Shown: positions 8,660 through 17,409, counted from the stretch's first letter. The stretch is 64,000 nucleotides of DNA from Lysobacter sp. ISL-50 (GCF_018612875.1 NZ_JAGGRI010000004.1:124001-188000), one strand, 5' to 3'. Notes: generated from the letters alone by a model not told the origin. Numbers and translations are program-made.

Positions 8660-9427
8660 TCAATCCTTGCGCTCGACCTTATCGGTTTCCTTCACTTCCA
8701 CCGCCGGCAGCGCCAGGGTGTTGTCGTGGGTCAGCTGCTGCACCGGCTTTTCGCGGAAGCGCTCGAGGATGTTGTCCACGCTGGTCGATTCCGGCAGCAG
8801 GCCGGCGTTGGCCAGGCGGGCGTTGAGGTCGCCGTCGCCGCTCTCGGATTCCAGCTGCGCCGCCGCCTGCAGGCGCGCGCCGCGCTCGGCCTGGCGGGTC
8901 TGGATGCGCTCGAGCGAATCCAGCGCGGTGGTGACCTTGCCGGTGGCGCCGGAATGGCGCGCGGCGACCGCGGTCTGGGCGCGCTGCACCGCTTCGGTGG
9001 CCTTGACCGTATCGACCTGCTGCTTCACCCGCGCCAGCTTGCGCTCGGTGGCGGTGATCGCGGTCTTGAGCTGGCTGATGCTGGCGTCGTAGCTGTTGAT
9101 CGCCTGCTCGTCGTTCTTCAGGTCGGTCTCGACCGTGGCCAGGCGCTCGGCGACTTCGCGCGCCAGCTGCTCGTTGCCCTGGCGCAGGGCGCCGGCGATG
9201 TAGGTTTCGTACTCGGCCTTCTTCGCGAAGCGGTCCTTGCTGCGGTTGGCCTGCAGCTGGCGCTGGGCCATGACCTTGGTCAGTTCTTCCTTCGAACGCA
9301 CCAGCTCGTTGCCGGCGTCGCGGATTTCCTGATCGAGGATCTTCAGCGCGTTGGCGTCCACGACGGCCTGGCCGGCCTCGTGGGCGGTGCCGCGGAACAG
9401 GGTCAGGATTTTCTGCAGCAGGCTCAT
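8660..9427 (-). CDS. yjfJ: PspA/IM30 family protein (YjfJ)
   Basis: A 255-aa, almost wholly coiled-coil protein with the PspA/IM30 N-terminus (LLQKILTLFRGTAHEA), long heptad helices over about 25-200 and a charged tail. PspA-type proteins bind stressed membranes and oligomerise; the YjfJ branch is the one tied to this cluster. Its ATG at 9427 overlaps the stop of the DUF2170 gene by 4 bp (ATGA), so the two are translationally coupled. No pspF, pspB or pspC genes are nearby, so this is not the canonical phage-shock operon. Confidence 0.91.
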   Translation of the reverse strand: MSLLQKILTLFRGTAHEAGQAVVDANALKILDQEIRDAGNELVRSKEELTKVMAQRQLQANRSKDRFAKKAEYETYIAGALRQGNEQLAREVAERLATVETDLKNDEQAINSYDASISQLKTAITATERKLARVKQQVDTVKATEAVQRAQTAVAARHSGATGKVTTALDSLERIQTRQAERGARLQAAAQLESESGDGDLNARLANAGLLPESTSVDNILERFREKPVQQLTHDNTLALPAVEVKETDKVERKD

Positions 9428-9840
9428 GCGGTCACCAGATAGGACTTGAGGGCTTCCACCGCGTCGATCGCGTTGTCGGCCAGGGTGCGGATTTCCAGTT
9501 CGATCTGCTCGGCGCTGGAGTCGGGCGCCATTTCGCCGAAGACGATGTAGACATCGCGTTCGTTGATGGTGGTCAGGCCCAGGTTGGACAGCGGGTTGAT
9601 CGGGTTCAGGCGCAGGCAGGCTTCGTTGAAGCCGGCCGCGTCGCGGACCTGCGCGGCCTCGACCAGGGGGGTGGAGACGAAGATCTCGCGATCGGTCAGG
9701 GCGATGGTGATGCCCAGGTCGCCGCTGTCGGGCAGGGTCACCTGGATCGCGCCGTCGGCGGTCGGCACTTCTTCGACATTGTCGGCGCCGAAGGAGACGG
9801 CGAGGCGGGTCAACAGTTCTTGCGTGGTCCAGCGGGACAT
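9424..9840 (-). CDS. yjfI: DUF2170 protein (YjfI family)
   Basis: A 138-aa acidic soluble protein. DUF2170 features include a Trp-Thr start, the FNEACLRLNPINPLSNLG segment and DVYIVFGEMAPDS. Its function is unknown; it regularly precedes a PspA-like gene, as it does here with a 4-bp overlap. As first gene of the cluster it probably heads the transcript. The ATG at 9840 follows AGGACCG. In-frame codons further upstream are Arg/Pro-rich and look non-coding. Confidence 0.87.
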   Translation of the reverse strand: MSRWTTQELLTRLAVSFGADNVEEVPTADGAIQVTLPDSGDLGITIALTDREIFVSTPLVEAAQVRDAAGFNEACLRLNPINPLSNLGLTTINERDVYIVFGEMAPDSSAEQIELEIRTLADNAIDAVEALKSYLVTA

Positions 9841-10309
9841 AGGGCGGTCCTTGAGGGTGAAGGCTGACAGGCGCGGGAGCGTCCGGATCGCGGGGGCGCG
9901 CGGGCGCGGGCGGGGGCCCGTCCTTGGCGCGGCGATCATCGTCCGTGACCGTGCTCATGGATCGCAACGGTTATAGGGGCGCGCGCGGACCGGCGCAAGG
10001 CGTATAGGTCGGAAGTCAGGGGTCGGCGATCGCCGCAAACGCAGGCGTGGGCGCATTCGTGGTGCCGTCCGCCGATCGCGCCCGGCCGCGGACCTGGGAC
10101 CTGGCCCCAGCCCGCGCGGCGCGCGCTTGAGCTAAACTGTCCGGCGGAACTACCCGACCGGCATTCCCGGCCCGCGATCGCTGCCCTGGCGCAGACGATT
10201 GGCGGGTCCGTTATTCGGCGGGTCCGTGCAGCGGTCGCGCCGATCCCCGGTGGCGGCCTCGTCGATGGCTCTATGCGTCCCGGTCCGGGGCGCACGCAAT
10301 AGGTGGATC
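9841..10309. other. Divergent intergenic region
   Basis: This 469-bp stretch separates the cluster from the cytochrome gene. Apart from the candidate minus-strand promoter, and AGGTGG just before the cytochrome start, I see only GC-rich sequence and no convincing gene. Confidence 0.6.
9970..9998 (-). promoter_or_regulatory. Candidate sigma-70 promoter of the yjf-like cluster
   Basis: On the minus strand TTGCGC is followed, after exactly 17 nt, by TATAAC. This predicts a leader of roughly 120 nt before the first gene. The call rests on consensus match and position only. Confidence 0.4.
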
Positions 10310-10825
10310 GTGCGCAATTACGACCTCGAATTCCTGAAGAAATTCTCGATGGTGATCGGCTTTCTGATGCTGGTGACCCTCGGCCTGATGATCGCGGCCT
10401 ACTTCGTCCACCACCAGTTGCCGCAGGAAGTCGATCCGCGCGCGGCCCAGCGCACCGACAACCGCATCGGTCCGGTCGGCGCGGTCTACGCCGGCGCGAC
10501 CGGCGCGGCCTCGCAGCAGGCGGCGGTCGCCGCGGCGGCGGCCAAGGCGGCCTCGCAGGTCGCTTACGGCGGCACGCTCGACGGCAAGGTCATCTTCGAC
10601 AGCCTGTGCGCGGGCTGCCACAAGTCCGGCGCCGGCGGCGCCCCGACCCTGGACGCCTCGCATTGGACGGCGCGCATGTCCAAGGGCAAGGACACCTTGC
10701 ACAAGCACGCCGTGGACGGCTTCACCGGCACCAGCGGCGTGATGCCGCCCAAGGGCGGCAACCCGGCCCTGACCAACGAACAGGTCGCCGCGACCGTGGA
10801 TTGGATGCTGGGCAATATCAAGTAA
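10310..10825 (+). CDS. Membrane-anchored cytochrome c5-type protein
   Basis: A 171-aa protein with an N-terminal transmembrane anchor (about 10-34, MVIGFLMLVTLGLMIAAYF), an Ala-rich linker, and one class I cytochrome c domain with the heme motif CAGCH and a likely axial Met in GVMPPKGG. The size and the C-terminal VDWMLGNIK fit cytochrome c5. It probably carries electrons in the periplasm towards a terminal oxidase. The GTG at 10310 is chosen because AGGTGG precedes it and because earlier in-frame codons encode an Arg-rich, non-conserved stretch. It is monocistronic, with its own terminator. Confidence 0.9.
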   Translation: MRNYDLEFLKKFSMVIGFLMLVTLGLMIAAYFVHHQLPQEVDPRAAQRTDNRIGPVGAVYAGATGAASQQAAVAAAAAKAASQVAYGGTLDGKVIFDSLCAGCHKSGAGGAPTLDASHWTARMSKGKDTLHKHAVDGFTGTSGVMPPKGGNPALTNEQVAATVDWMLGNIK

Positions 10826-10847
10826 GCGCGGGGTATCGCGCTGACGG

Positions 10848-10875
10848 AACGCCGCCTTCGGGCGGCGTTTTTGTT
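10848..10875 (+). terminator. Rho-independent terminator of the cytochrome gene
   Basis: A stem AACGCCGCC, loop TTCG and GGCGGCGTT are followed by a T-rich run, 22 bp past the stop codon. Confidence 0.88.
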
Positions 10876-10914
10876 TGTGGGACGCTCCGTCGCTCCCAAC
10901 CTCAAGAGCCTTGG

Positions 10915-10944
10915 CTGTTCCCCCCTTTTCAAAGGGGGGAACAG
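10915..10944. repeat. Short palindrome of the CCCCCTTT/AAAGGGGG family
   Basis: A near-perfect 30-nt palindrome with arms CTGTTCCCCCC and GGGGGGAACAG around TTTTCAAA. It has the same end sequence as the longer composite elements at 25.1, 27.4, 30.8, 33.1 and 58.0 kb, here without the internal part. Confidence 0.8.
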
Positions 10945-11088
10945 CTCTCTTTCGGGGATAGCGTTCTTCTAGAGGAGGCAGCGCTTCTTCAAAAAGGGGA
11001 AACCGCACTTCCCGCCAGACGGCACACGACGGCGCGCAACACCGCTGCGGATAATGGCCGCTGTGTTCACCGCCCCGCCGAGCCCGCC

Positions 11089-12942
11089 ATGACGCGATTC
11101 CGCCCCGCCCTCGCCTTCGCGCCCTGCCTGCTGCTGGCCGCCTGCGTCACCACGCCGCATGCCGATCGCGCCGGCCGATCGGGCGCGAACGTATCGGCGC
11201 AAGGCGTGACCGCGATCGGCACGGCACGCGCCAACCTCGGCAACGACCCGCGCCAGGTCACCCTCGCCGGCATCGTCACCGCCGCGCTGCCCGGCAAGGA
11301 CCAGACCCCGGGTTGGCTGATCCAGGACGCCGGCGACGGCGATCCGGCCACCTCCGATGCGATCTGGGTCACCGGCGCCGCCGCGGCGGGACTCGCGCCC
11401 GGGCAGACGGTGCAGGTCAGCGGCCGCATCTACGAAGCCACGCTCGAACCCGATCGCAAAGGCCGCGCCCGCTCGCTGACCGCGATCGACGCCGAACGCA
11501 TCGCCCCGCTCAGCTCGCGCGCGCAGCGCAAACGGCTGGCGGCGATCCAGCCGGTCGCGATCGAACGCGCCCCCACCGACTGGCGCGCGCTGCAAGGCAT
11601 GCGCGTGCGCATCGCCGCGCCGCTGACCCTGGGCGAGCGCGATCCCGAGCAACGCACCATCGCGGTGTCCTTCGACGGCCGGCTGTGGCAACCCTCCGAA
11701 CTCGCCGCGCCCGGCAGCGAGCAGGCGCGCACGATCGCCGCCGACAACGAACGCCGCCGCCTGCTGCTGACCGGCGACGCCGCGATCCTGCCCGCCGCCG
11801 CCTTCGCCGCGCGCAGCGGCAGCCGCCTGGACGCGGTCGAAGGCGTGGCGGTGCCGGTCGCCGGCCACGACGGCCTGCGCCTGAGCGCGGCCCCGGACCT
11901 GCACGCCGCGCCGCGCCCGCCGGTGCCGCGCGTCGCCGGCGACCTGCGCATCTCCGCCTTCAACCTGGAGAACCTGTTCAACGGCGACGGCCGCGGCGGC
12001 GGATTCCCGACCCCGCGCGGCGCGCGCACCCCGGCCGAGTATCAGGCGCAGCAAACCAAACTGGTCGAGACCATTCACGCGCTCAATCCCGATGTCGCCG
12101 CGCTGATGGAATTGGAGAACGACGGCTACGGCCCCGAATCGACCCTGGCCGAGCTAGTCGCCGCGCTGGATCGCGCCGATGCGGCCAGCGGCGGCCCGCA
12201 GGATTGGCGCTACGCGGCGCCGTGCCGGCAGACCTGCCCACCGCGCGGCGCGGGTTCGTGCAAGGACGCCTGCGCCGCTTCGACGCGTGGACCGGGCGAC
12301 GATCAGATCCGCGTGGGCCTGATCTATCGCGGCCAGCGCGTGGCCGCGCGCGGTCCGGCGGCGACCTTGCAGCAAGGCCCGTTCGGGCCGCTGGCGCGGG
12401 TGCCGATGGCGCAGGCGTTCAACGCGATCGGCGCCGACCGCAAGCCCGGGCCGGCGTTCGTGGTCGTGGCCAATCACTACAAGTCCAAGGGCTGCGGCAA
12501 GAACGCCAGCGGCGCCGACAAGGACCAGGGCGACGGCGCCTCGTGCTGGAACGCGGCACGCAGCGAATCGTCGCGGCGCCTGGATGCATGGCTCAAGACC
12601 GATCCCACCGGCAGCGGCGGCGAGCTGACGATGATCGTCGGCGACCTCAACGCCCATGCCCAGGAACAACCGCTGCGCGAGTTGTATACGGGTGGCTGGC
12701 AGGACGCGTTCGCCGTGGCCAAGATCGAATCGCCGTACAGCTACGTCTACGAGGGCGAACTCGGCCGCCTCGACCACGCCCTGCTCTCGCCGAAGCTGGC
12801 CGCGCGGCTGCGCGGCGCGGTGGAGTGGCACACCAACGCCGACGAACCCGAGAGCGCCGGTTACCGCAACGGCGGCGCCGGCCCGTGGCGAAGCTCCGAT
12901 CACGACCCGGTGTTGCTGGGCTTCGACCTGATGCCGCGCTGA
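11089..12942 (+). CDS. Secreted lipoprotein, endonuclease/exonuclease/phosphatase family
   Basis: A 617-aa protein with a signal peptide and lipobox (LLLAACVT). An OB-like N-terminal region lies at about 40-270. The C-terminal EEP domain starts near 285 with SAFNLENLFNGD and continues with LMELENDG, VVANHYKSKGCG, IVGDLNAHAQE and the closing SSDHDPVLLG. These match the metal and catalytic residues of the ExeM/NucH type of extracellular DNase. A Cys-rich insertion (CRQTCPPRG, SCKDAC) may be disulfide-bonded. It probably degrades extracellular DNA for nutrients, biofilm turnover or predation. Start is the ATG at 11089; a longer in-frame extension upstream crosses a terminator and a repeat and is not real. 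Confidence 0.9.
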   Translation: MTRFRPALAFAPCLLLAACVTTPHADRAGRSGANVSAQGVTAIGTARANLGNDPRQVTLAGIVTAALPGKDQTPGWLIQDAGDGDPATSDAIWVTGAAAAGLAPGQTVQVSGRIYEATLEPDRKGRARSLTAIDAERIAPLSSRAQRKRLAAIQPVAIERAPTDWRALQGMRVRIAAPLTLGERDPEQRTIAVSFDGRLWQPSELAAPGSEQARTIAADNERRRLLLTGDAAILPAAAFAARSGSRLDAVEGVAVPVAGHDGLRLSAAPDLHAAPRPPVPRVAGDLRISAFNLENLFNGDGRGGGFPTPRGARTPAEYQAQQTKLVETIHALNPDVAALMELENDGYGPESTLAELVAALDRADAASGGPQDWRYAAPCRQTCPPRGAGSCKDACAASTRGPGDDQIRVGLIYRGQRVAARGPAATLQQGPFGPLARVPMAQAFNAIGADRKPGPAFVVVANHYKSKGCGKNASGADKDQGDGASCWNAARSESSRRLDAWLKTDPTGSGGELTMIVGDLNAHAQEQPLRELYTGGWQDAFAVAKIESPYSYVYEGELGRLDHALLSPKLAARLRGAVEWHTNADEPESAGYRNGGAGPWRSSDHDPVLLGFDLMPR

Positions 12943-13006
12943 GGCATTCAAGCCTGTTGTAGGAGGGAGTTTTTGTGGGAGTGAGTTTTGTAGGAGGGCC
13001 AGCTTT

Positions 13007-13482
13007 TGTGGGAGGGCCTTCAGGCCCGATGCCTTCCGCTCCGACACCGTGAAACTTCACCGCGACCTGTAACAAAAGCATCGGGGCTGAAGCCCCTCCT
13101 ACAACAGACTTCGCGGGCCGCGGCGGGCTTCTGTGGGAGGGCCTTCAGGCCCGATGCCTTTCGCTCCGACACGGTGAAACTCCACCGCGATCTGTAACAA
13201 AAGCATCGGGGCTGAAGCCCCTCCTACAACAGACTTCGCGGGCCGCGGCAGGCTTTTGTGGGAGGGCCTTCAGGCCCGACGCCTTTCGCTCCGACACGGT
13301 GAAACTTCATCGCGACCTGTAACAAAAGCATCGGGGCTGAAGCCCCTCCTACAACAGACTTCGCGGGCCGCGGCTGGCTTTTGGGGGAGAGCCTTCAGGC
13401 CCGAGGCCTTTCGCTCCGGCACGGTGAAACTTCATCGCGACCTGTATCAAAAGCATCGGGGCTGAAGCCCCTCCCACAAAAG
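13007..13482. repeat. Tandem array of a 125-bp intergenic repeat, about four copies
   Basis: Copies begin at about 13007, 13132, 13257 and 13382, an exact 125-bp period. Each carries the small palindromes GGGCCTTCAGGCCCGA and TCGGGGCTGAAGCCCC in opposite orientation, separated by a less palindromic middle. Copies differ by a few substitutions; the last one is the most diverged. A degenerate fragment precedes the array at 12960-13006. Short open frames inside are repeat artefacts. Confidence 0.93.
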
Positions 13483-13574
13483 TCCGCTCCGCCCGCTAAA
13501 GCCTGCGTAACCGCCAGCCACGCGCAACACACCGTCATAACACCGCTCTCACCCCGCCACGTATCATGCGCGGC

Positions 13575-14249
13575 ATGAGCACCCCCGCCTTTCCCAGCGA
13601 CGCGTCCACCGCGCTGACGCTGCCCGGCCCCGCCGGCGCGATCGAGATGATCGTCGAGGCCGCCGAAGCGCCGCCGCGGCCGATCGTCGCCATCGTCTGC
13701 CACCCGCTGCCGACCGAGGGCGGGACCATGCACAACAAAGTCGTGACCATGGCCGCGCGCGCGCTGCGCGAGTCGGGCGCGGCGACGGTGCGCTTCAACT
13801 TCCGCGGCACCGGCGCCTCCGAAGGCGAATTCGACCAGGGCGAAGGCGAATGCGACGACCTGCGCGCGGTCGCCGCCTGGGTCCGCGCGACGCGCCCGGA
13901 CGCGCAGCTGTGGCTGGCCGGTTTCAGCTTCGGCGCCTACGTCTCGCTGCGCATGGCCGACGAACTGCGGCCCAAGCTGCTGATCTCGATCGCGCCGCCG
14001 GCCGGGCGCTGGGACTTCGACCGCATCGCCCCGCCGCAGGGTTATCCGTGGATCGTGATCCAGGGCGAGGCGGACGAAATCGTCGATCCCGAGGCGGTCT
14101 ACGCCTGGATCGGCGGCCTGCGCCAGCCGCCGGAACTGGTGCGCATGCCCGACACCTCGCATTTCTTCCATCGCCGGCTGATCGACCTGCGCGGTGCGAT
14201 CAAGAACTCCGTGCGCCCCCATCTTCCGCCGGAATCCGCTCCGGCCTGA
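13575..14249 (+). CDS. Alpha/beta hydrolase (COG2945 type)
   Basis: A 224-aa cytoplasmic hydrolase. The fold is shown by CHPLPTEGGTMHNKVV, FNFRGTGASEGEFDQG, the nucleophile elbow GFSFGAY with Ser, the acid in GEADEIVDPE, and a His in DTSHFFHRRL. Related proteins are annotated as dienelactone-hydrolase-like or CocE/NonD-like; the substrate is unknown. Two starts are possible, ATG at 13566 and at 13575; neither has a clear ribosome site and I prefer the latter. The next gene begins 14 bp after its stop, so the two may form an operon. Confidence 0.85.
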   Translation: MSTPAFPSDASTALTLPGPAGAIEMIVEAAEAPPRPIVAIVCHPLPTEGGTMHNKVVTMAARALRESGAATVRFNFRGTGASEGEFDQGEGECDDLRAVAAWVRATRPDAQLWLAGFSFGAYVSLRMADELRPKLLISIAPPAGRWDFDRIAPPQGYPWIVIQGEADEIVDPEAVYAWIGGLRQPPELVRMPDTSHFFHRRLIDLRGAIKNSVRPHLPPESAPA

Positions 14250-14262
14250 CAGGATTTTCCCG

Positions 14263-15327
14263 ATGCGCCCCGCCCCGAGCTTTGCGCTGCTGTACGCCTG
14301 CGCCTGCCTCACCGCGCTCGCCTGGTCGGCCCGCGCCGACGCGGCCGGCATCGACTGCGCCAAGGCCAAAAGCAAGAACGAACAAGCCATCTGCGCCGAC
14401 CCGGTGCTGAGCGGCCGCGATGGCGAACTCGCCCAGGCCTACCGCGCCGCGCTCAAGGCCAGCCAGTACGGCGGCGAGCTGAAGAAAGACCAACTGGCCT
14501 GGATCAAGGAACGCGACCGCTGCGATGGCCAGGTGCCGTGCCTGCGCCGCGCCTATGTCGAGCGCCTGACCGAACTCAAGCCCGGCGCCATCGGCGGCAA
14601 GTTCGACTGGAACGGCGACTGGACCCGGGTCGATGGCAGCTCCTCGCTGTCGCTCAAGGCGGCCGGCAAGGACAAGTTCGAGATGGAACTGCAGGCCAGC
14701 AACGGCGCCAACACCGGCCTGCTGTCGGGTCGCGCGCGCGCCAACGGCGCTAATGAGATGGTCTACAAGGGCAGCGACGCCAACGCCAAGTGCGAGCTGA
14801 CCTTCCACCGTTTCCACCGCCAGATCCAGATCGAGCAGCAGCACACCGGCAGCGATTGCGGCGCCGGCCTGGGCGTGCATTTCAGCGGCCGCTACCTGCC
14901 CGGCCTCGGCGAGGCGGTGGCGACCACGCAGTGGAATCTGGTCGATCTGGGCGTGGTGCTCAAGCCGGAAAACGACGAGCGCCTGCGCAAGTTGCTCGGC
15001 GACGACTACGCCGCGCTGGTCGAGCGCCTGGACGTGATCGATACCCGCGCCGACCAGGAAGGCCTCAACGCCACCGTCACCAACGGCTACGTGCGCGGCC
15101 TGGCCAACGCCATGCGCGCGCTGCTGATGCAGACCGCCGACGGAAAGTTCTGGGTCGCGATCCGCGCCGACAACAAGCAGGACAAGCCCGAGCTGCGCTA
15201 CTACAGCAACGATCCGGCCTGGGCGGCGAAACTGCCCACCACCATCGACAACTGGTCCGACGGCTACCAGGAGCACGTGCCGGTGCGGCTGATGTCGGCC
15301 GGCGGCCGCATGCTGAGCCAACCGTGA
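14263..15327 (+). CDS. Exported protein with LprI-like (DUF1311) domain
   Basis: A 354-aa protein with a signal peptide (about 1-29). A DUF1311/LprI-like domain follows: IDCAKAKSKNEQAICADP, DGELAQAYRAAL, LAWIKERDRC and CLRRAYVERL. LprI-type domains occur in periplasmic lysozyme-inhibitor-like proteins. The remaining 250 residues show no recognised motif, though two paired Cys (CELTFH, SDCGAG) are present. Its stop overlaps the GTG of zapE by 4 bp, so the two are coupled. Confidence 0.78.
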   Translation: MRPAPSFALLYACACLTALAWSARADAAGIDCAKAKSKNEQAICADPVLSGRDGELAQAYRAALKASQYGGELKKDQLAWIKERDRCDGQVPCLRRAYVERLTELKPGAIGGKFDWNGDWTRVDGSSSLSLKAAGKDKFEMELQASNGANTGLLSGRARANGANEMVYKGSDANAKCELTFHRFHRQIQIEQQHTGSDCGAGLGVHFSGRYLPGLGEAVATTQWNLVDLGVVLKPENDERLRKLLGDDYAALVERLDVIDTRADQEGLNATVTNGYVRGLANAMRALLMQTADGKFWVAIRADNKQDKPELRYYSNDPAWAAKLPTTIDNWSDGYQEHVPVRLMSAGGRMLSQP

Positions 15328-16433
15328 GCGCAGCCCCGCAGCACGCCGCCCTGACGCCGTCGCAGGCCTACGCCGCCGGCGTCGCGCGCGGCGACTGGAG
15401 CGATGATCCGGCGCAGCATCCGGCCCTGCGCGAACTCGACCGCATCCATGCCGGCGTGCTCGATCCGCCCTCGCAAGGCCTGTTCGACCGCCTGCGCGGC
15501 AAGCCGCGCGAAGGCGTGCCCGGGCTGTATCTGTGGGGCGGCGTCGGCCGCGGCAAGACTTTCCTGATCGACCTGTTCTACGAACAGCTGCCGATCGCCG
15601 AGAAACGCCGCACCCACTTCCACCGCTTCATGCGCGAGGTCCACGCGCAACTGCGCGCGCACGCCGGCGAGAGCGATCCGCTGGCCAAGATCGTGCGCCA
15701 GTGGCGCGATCAGCTGCGCGTGCTGGTGCTGGACGAATTCTTCGTGATCGACATCGGCGATGCGATGCTGCTCGGGCGCCTGCTCGACCGCCTGTTCGCC
15801 GAGGGCGTGACCCTGGTGACCACCTCCAACACCGCGCCGCCCAATCTGTACGCCGAAGGCCTGCAGCGCGACCGCTTCAAGCCGGCGATCGAGCTGATCC
15901 AGCGCCATTGCGCGGTGCTGTTGCTCGACAGCGCGCAGGATTACCGGCTGCGCGCGCTGACCCGCTCGCCGGTCTATCGCGCGCCGCTGGACGCCGATTC
16001 CGACGCCTGGCTGAGCGGGCGCTGGAAGGAACTGGCCGCCGGTTGCACGCCGGAAACCGGGCCGTTGCGCATCGACGGACGCGATATCCCGGTGCGCGCG
16101 CTGGCCGACGGCCATGCCTGGTTCGACTTCGCCGCGCTGTGCGAAGGCCCGCGCGCGGCCGGCGACTACATCGAGATCGCCACCGAATACCACACCGTGC
16201 TGCTCGGCGGCATTCCGATTTTCCCCGGCGGCATCCACGACGACGCGGCGCGGCGCTTCATCAATCTGATCGACGAGTTCTACGACCGCCACGTCAATCT
16301 GGTGTGCACCGCGGCCGACGCGCCGACCGCCCTGTACCAGGGCCACCGCCTGAGCGGCGCGTTCGAGCGCACCGCCTCGCGCCTGATCGAAATGCAGTCG
16401 GCCGAGTACCTGGCGCTGGAACACCGCGGCTGA
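15324..16433 (+). CDS. zapE: Cell division protein ZapE (AFG1-like ATPase)
   Basis: A 369-aa P-loop ATPase of the AFG1/ZapE family, close to the E. coli protein in length. Walker A is GGVGRGKT and Walker B is VLVLDEFFV, with sensor-like VTTSNTAPPNLYAEGLQR and C-terminal GGIPIFPGG and RLIEMQSAEYL. In E. coli ZapE acts at the constricting Z ring. The GTG start at 15324 overlaps the preceding stop (GTGA), so translation is probably coupled to the LprI-like gene. Confidence 0.94.
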   Translation: MSAAPQHAALTPSQAYAAGVARGDWSDDPAQHPALRELDRIHAGVLDPPSQGLFDRLRGKPREGVPGLYLWGGVGRGKTFLIDLFYEQLPIAEKRRTHFHRFMREVHAQLRAHAGESDPLAKIVRQWRDQLRVLVLDEFFVIDIGDAMLLGRLLDRLFAEGVTLVTTSNTAPPNLYAEGLQRDRFKPAIELIQRHCAVLLLDSAQDYRLRALTRSPVYRAPLDADSDAWLSGRWKELAAGCTPETGPLRIDGRDIPVRALADGHAWFDFAALCEGPRAAGDYIEIATEYHTVLLGGIPIFPGGIHDDAARRFINLIDEFYDRHVNLVCTAADAPTALYQGHRLSGAFERTASRLIEMQSAEYLALEHRG

Positions 16434-16886
16434 GCGCCGCCGGTTCGCCCGCGCCGCGGCGGCGAAGCCGATGCCACCGCCGCGCACCATGACGAATCCG
16501 CCCGCGGCGTATGCGCCGCGTGATGACGCACCGGACCGCCACCACGGTGTTTATCCACCCACAGGCACATTCGTGCCGCGCATCGCAGCCCCGATCGGCC
16601 GCCGTTCGCGGATACGCGCGTCCGACAGGCCGCACCGCGACTGAATGCCCCTATGCCGGCATCGGCGCGGCGTGCGAGCGAGCGCTCGGGCGCGCGCAAA
16701 CTCACGCTGCGCCGCCGCAGGAATCGCAATCGGCCTGGTTTTTCAGGGATTTTTTCGATTCTCGCGACGGCCGCGTCGGCGCGGCATTGGGCGAAAAAAC
16801 CCTGCCGCAGCGGGGATTTCCAGAGCGCCGCGCCGACGAACGGACACGTGCGGCTGAAAAACACGCATATTTTTGCGTCAAAACTC
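16434..16886. other. Intergenic region upstream of the HU-like gene
   Basis: About 450 bp without a credible gene; the short open frames are Arg/Ala-rich and overlap each other on both strands. The part near 16730-16880 has more A and T runs than its surroundings, as expected before a promoter. Confidence 0.55.
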
Positions 16887-16915
16887 TTGGCGGCGCGTCG
16901 AGCTTGCCCTACATT
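16887..16915 (+). promoter_or_regulatory. Candidate sigma-70 promoter of the HU-like gene
   Basis: TTGGCG and TACATT are separated by 17 nt and lie about 63 bp before the start codon. The fit is good for a GC-rich genome, but this is a prediction. Confidence 0.42.
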
Positions 16916-16977
16916 CCGCCTTGCCGAGGGGTTATCCAGGCAACCCATCCATCCAACGAGTGCTACCGGAAAAAACT

Positions 16978-17361
16978 ATGGCTACGAAAAAAACCGCTGC
17001 AAAGAAGAAGGCCGCTCCGAAGGCCGCCGCCAAGCCGGCTGCTGCGAAGCCCATCAAGGAAGTGTTGAGCAAGTCGGGTCTGGTTGCGCACCTGGCCGAG
17101 ACCACCGGCGTGGTCGCCAAGGACATCCGCTCGGTGCTCGCCGCGCTTGAAGGCGCCGTGCACGCGTCGATCAACAAGAAGGGCGCCGGCGCGTTCACCC
17201 TGCCGGGCCTGCTGAAGATCACCGCCGTCAGCGTCGCCGCCAAGCCGAAGCGCAAGGGCATCAACCCGTTCACCAAGGAAGAGCAGTGGTTCGCCGCCAA
17301 GCCGGCCACGGTGAAGGTCAAGGTCCGTCCGCTCAAGAAGTTGAAGGACGCCGCGGCCTGA
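16978..17361 (+). CDS. HU-like DNA-binding protein with Lys/Ala-rich N-terminal tail
   Basis: A 127-aa nucleoid protein. Residues 1-25 form a histone H1-like tail of Lys, Ala and Pro. The HU/IHF fold follows from about 26: IKEVLSKSGLVAHLAETTGV, DIRSVLAALEGAVHASI, then the arm and a C-terminal KVKVRPLKKLKD. The usual HU GRN-P arm is replaced by KRKGINPFTKEEQ, which keeps the Ile-Asn-Pro tip that intercalates into DNA. Xanthomonadaceae carry such tailed HU variants besides ordinary HupB. Start at the ATG at 16978. Confidence 0.9.
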   Translation: MATKKTAAKKKAAPKAAAKPAAAKPIKEVLSKSGLVAHLAETTGVVAKDIRSVLAALEGAVHASINKKGAGAFTLPGLLKITAVSVAAKPKRKGINPFTKEEQWFAAKPATVKVKVRPLKKLKDAAA

Positions 17362-17409
17362 TGACCGCCGATGCGGCGTGGCCTGGCCCGCCGCATCATC
17401 GCTGCAGCG

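Noticed and set aside
10303-11088. N-terminal extension of the nuclease-like lipoprotein
   Set aside because: It runs across the cytochrome gene in another frame, a terminator and a palindrome; the true start has a signal peptide.
13007-13482. Possible CRISPR array
   Set aside because: The 125-bp units are contiguous, without short unique spacers, and no cas gene is present.
13006-13578. Short plus-strand frames starting MWEGLQAR or similar
   Set aside because: They follow the 125-bp repeat period and only reflect the repeat sequence.
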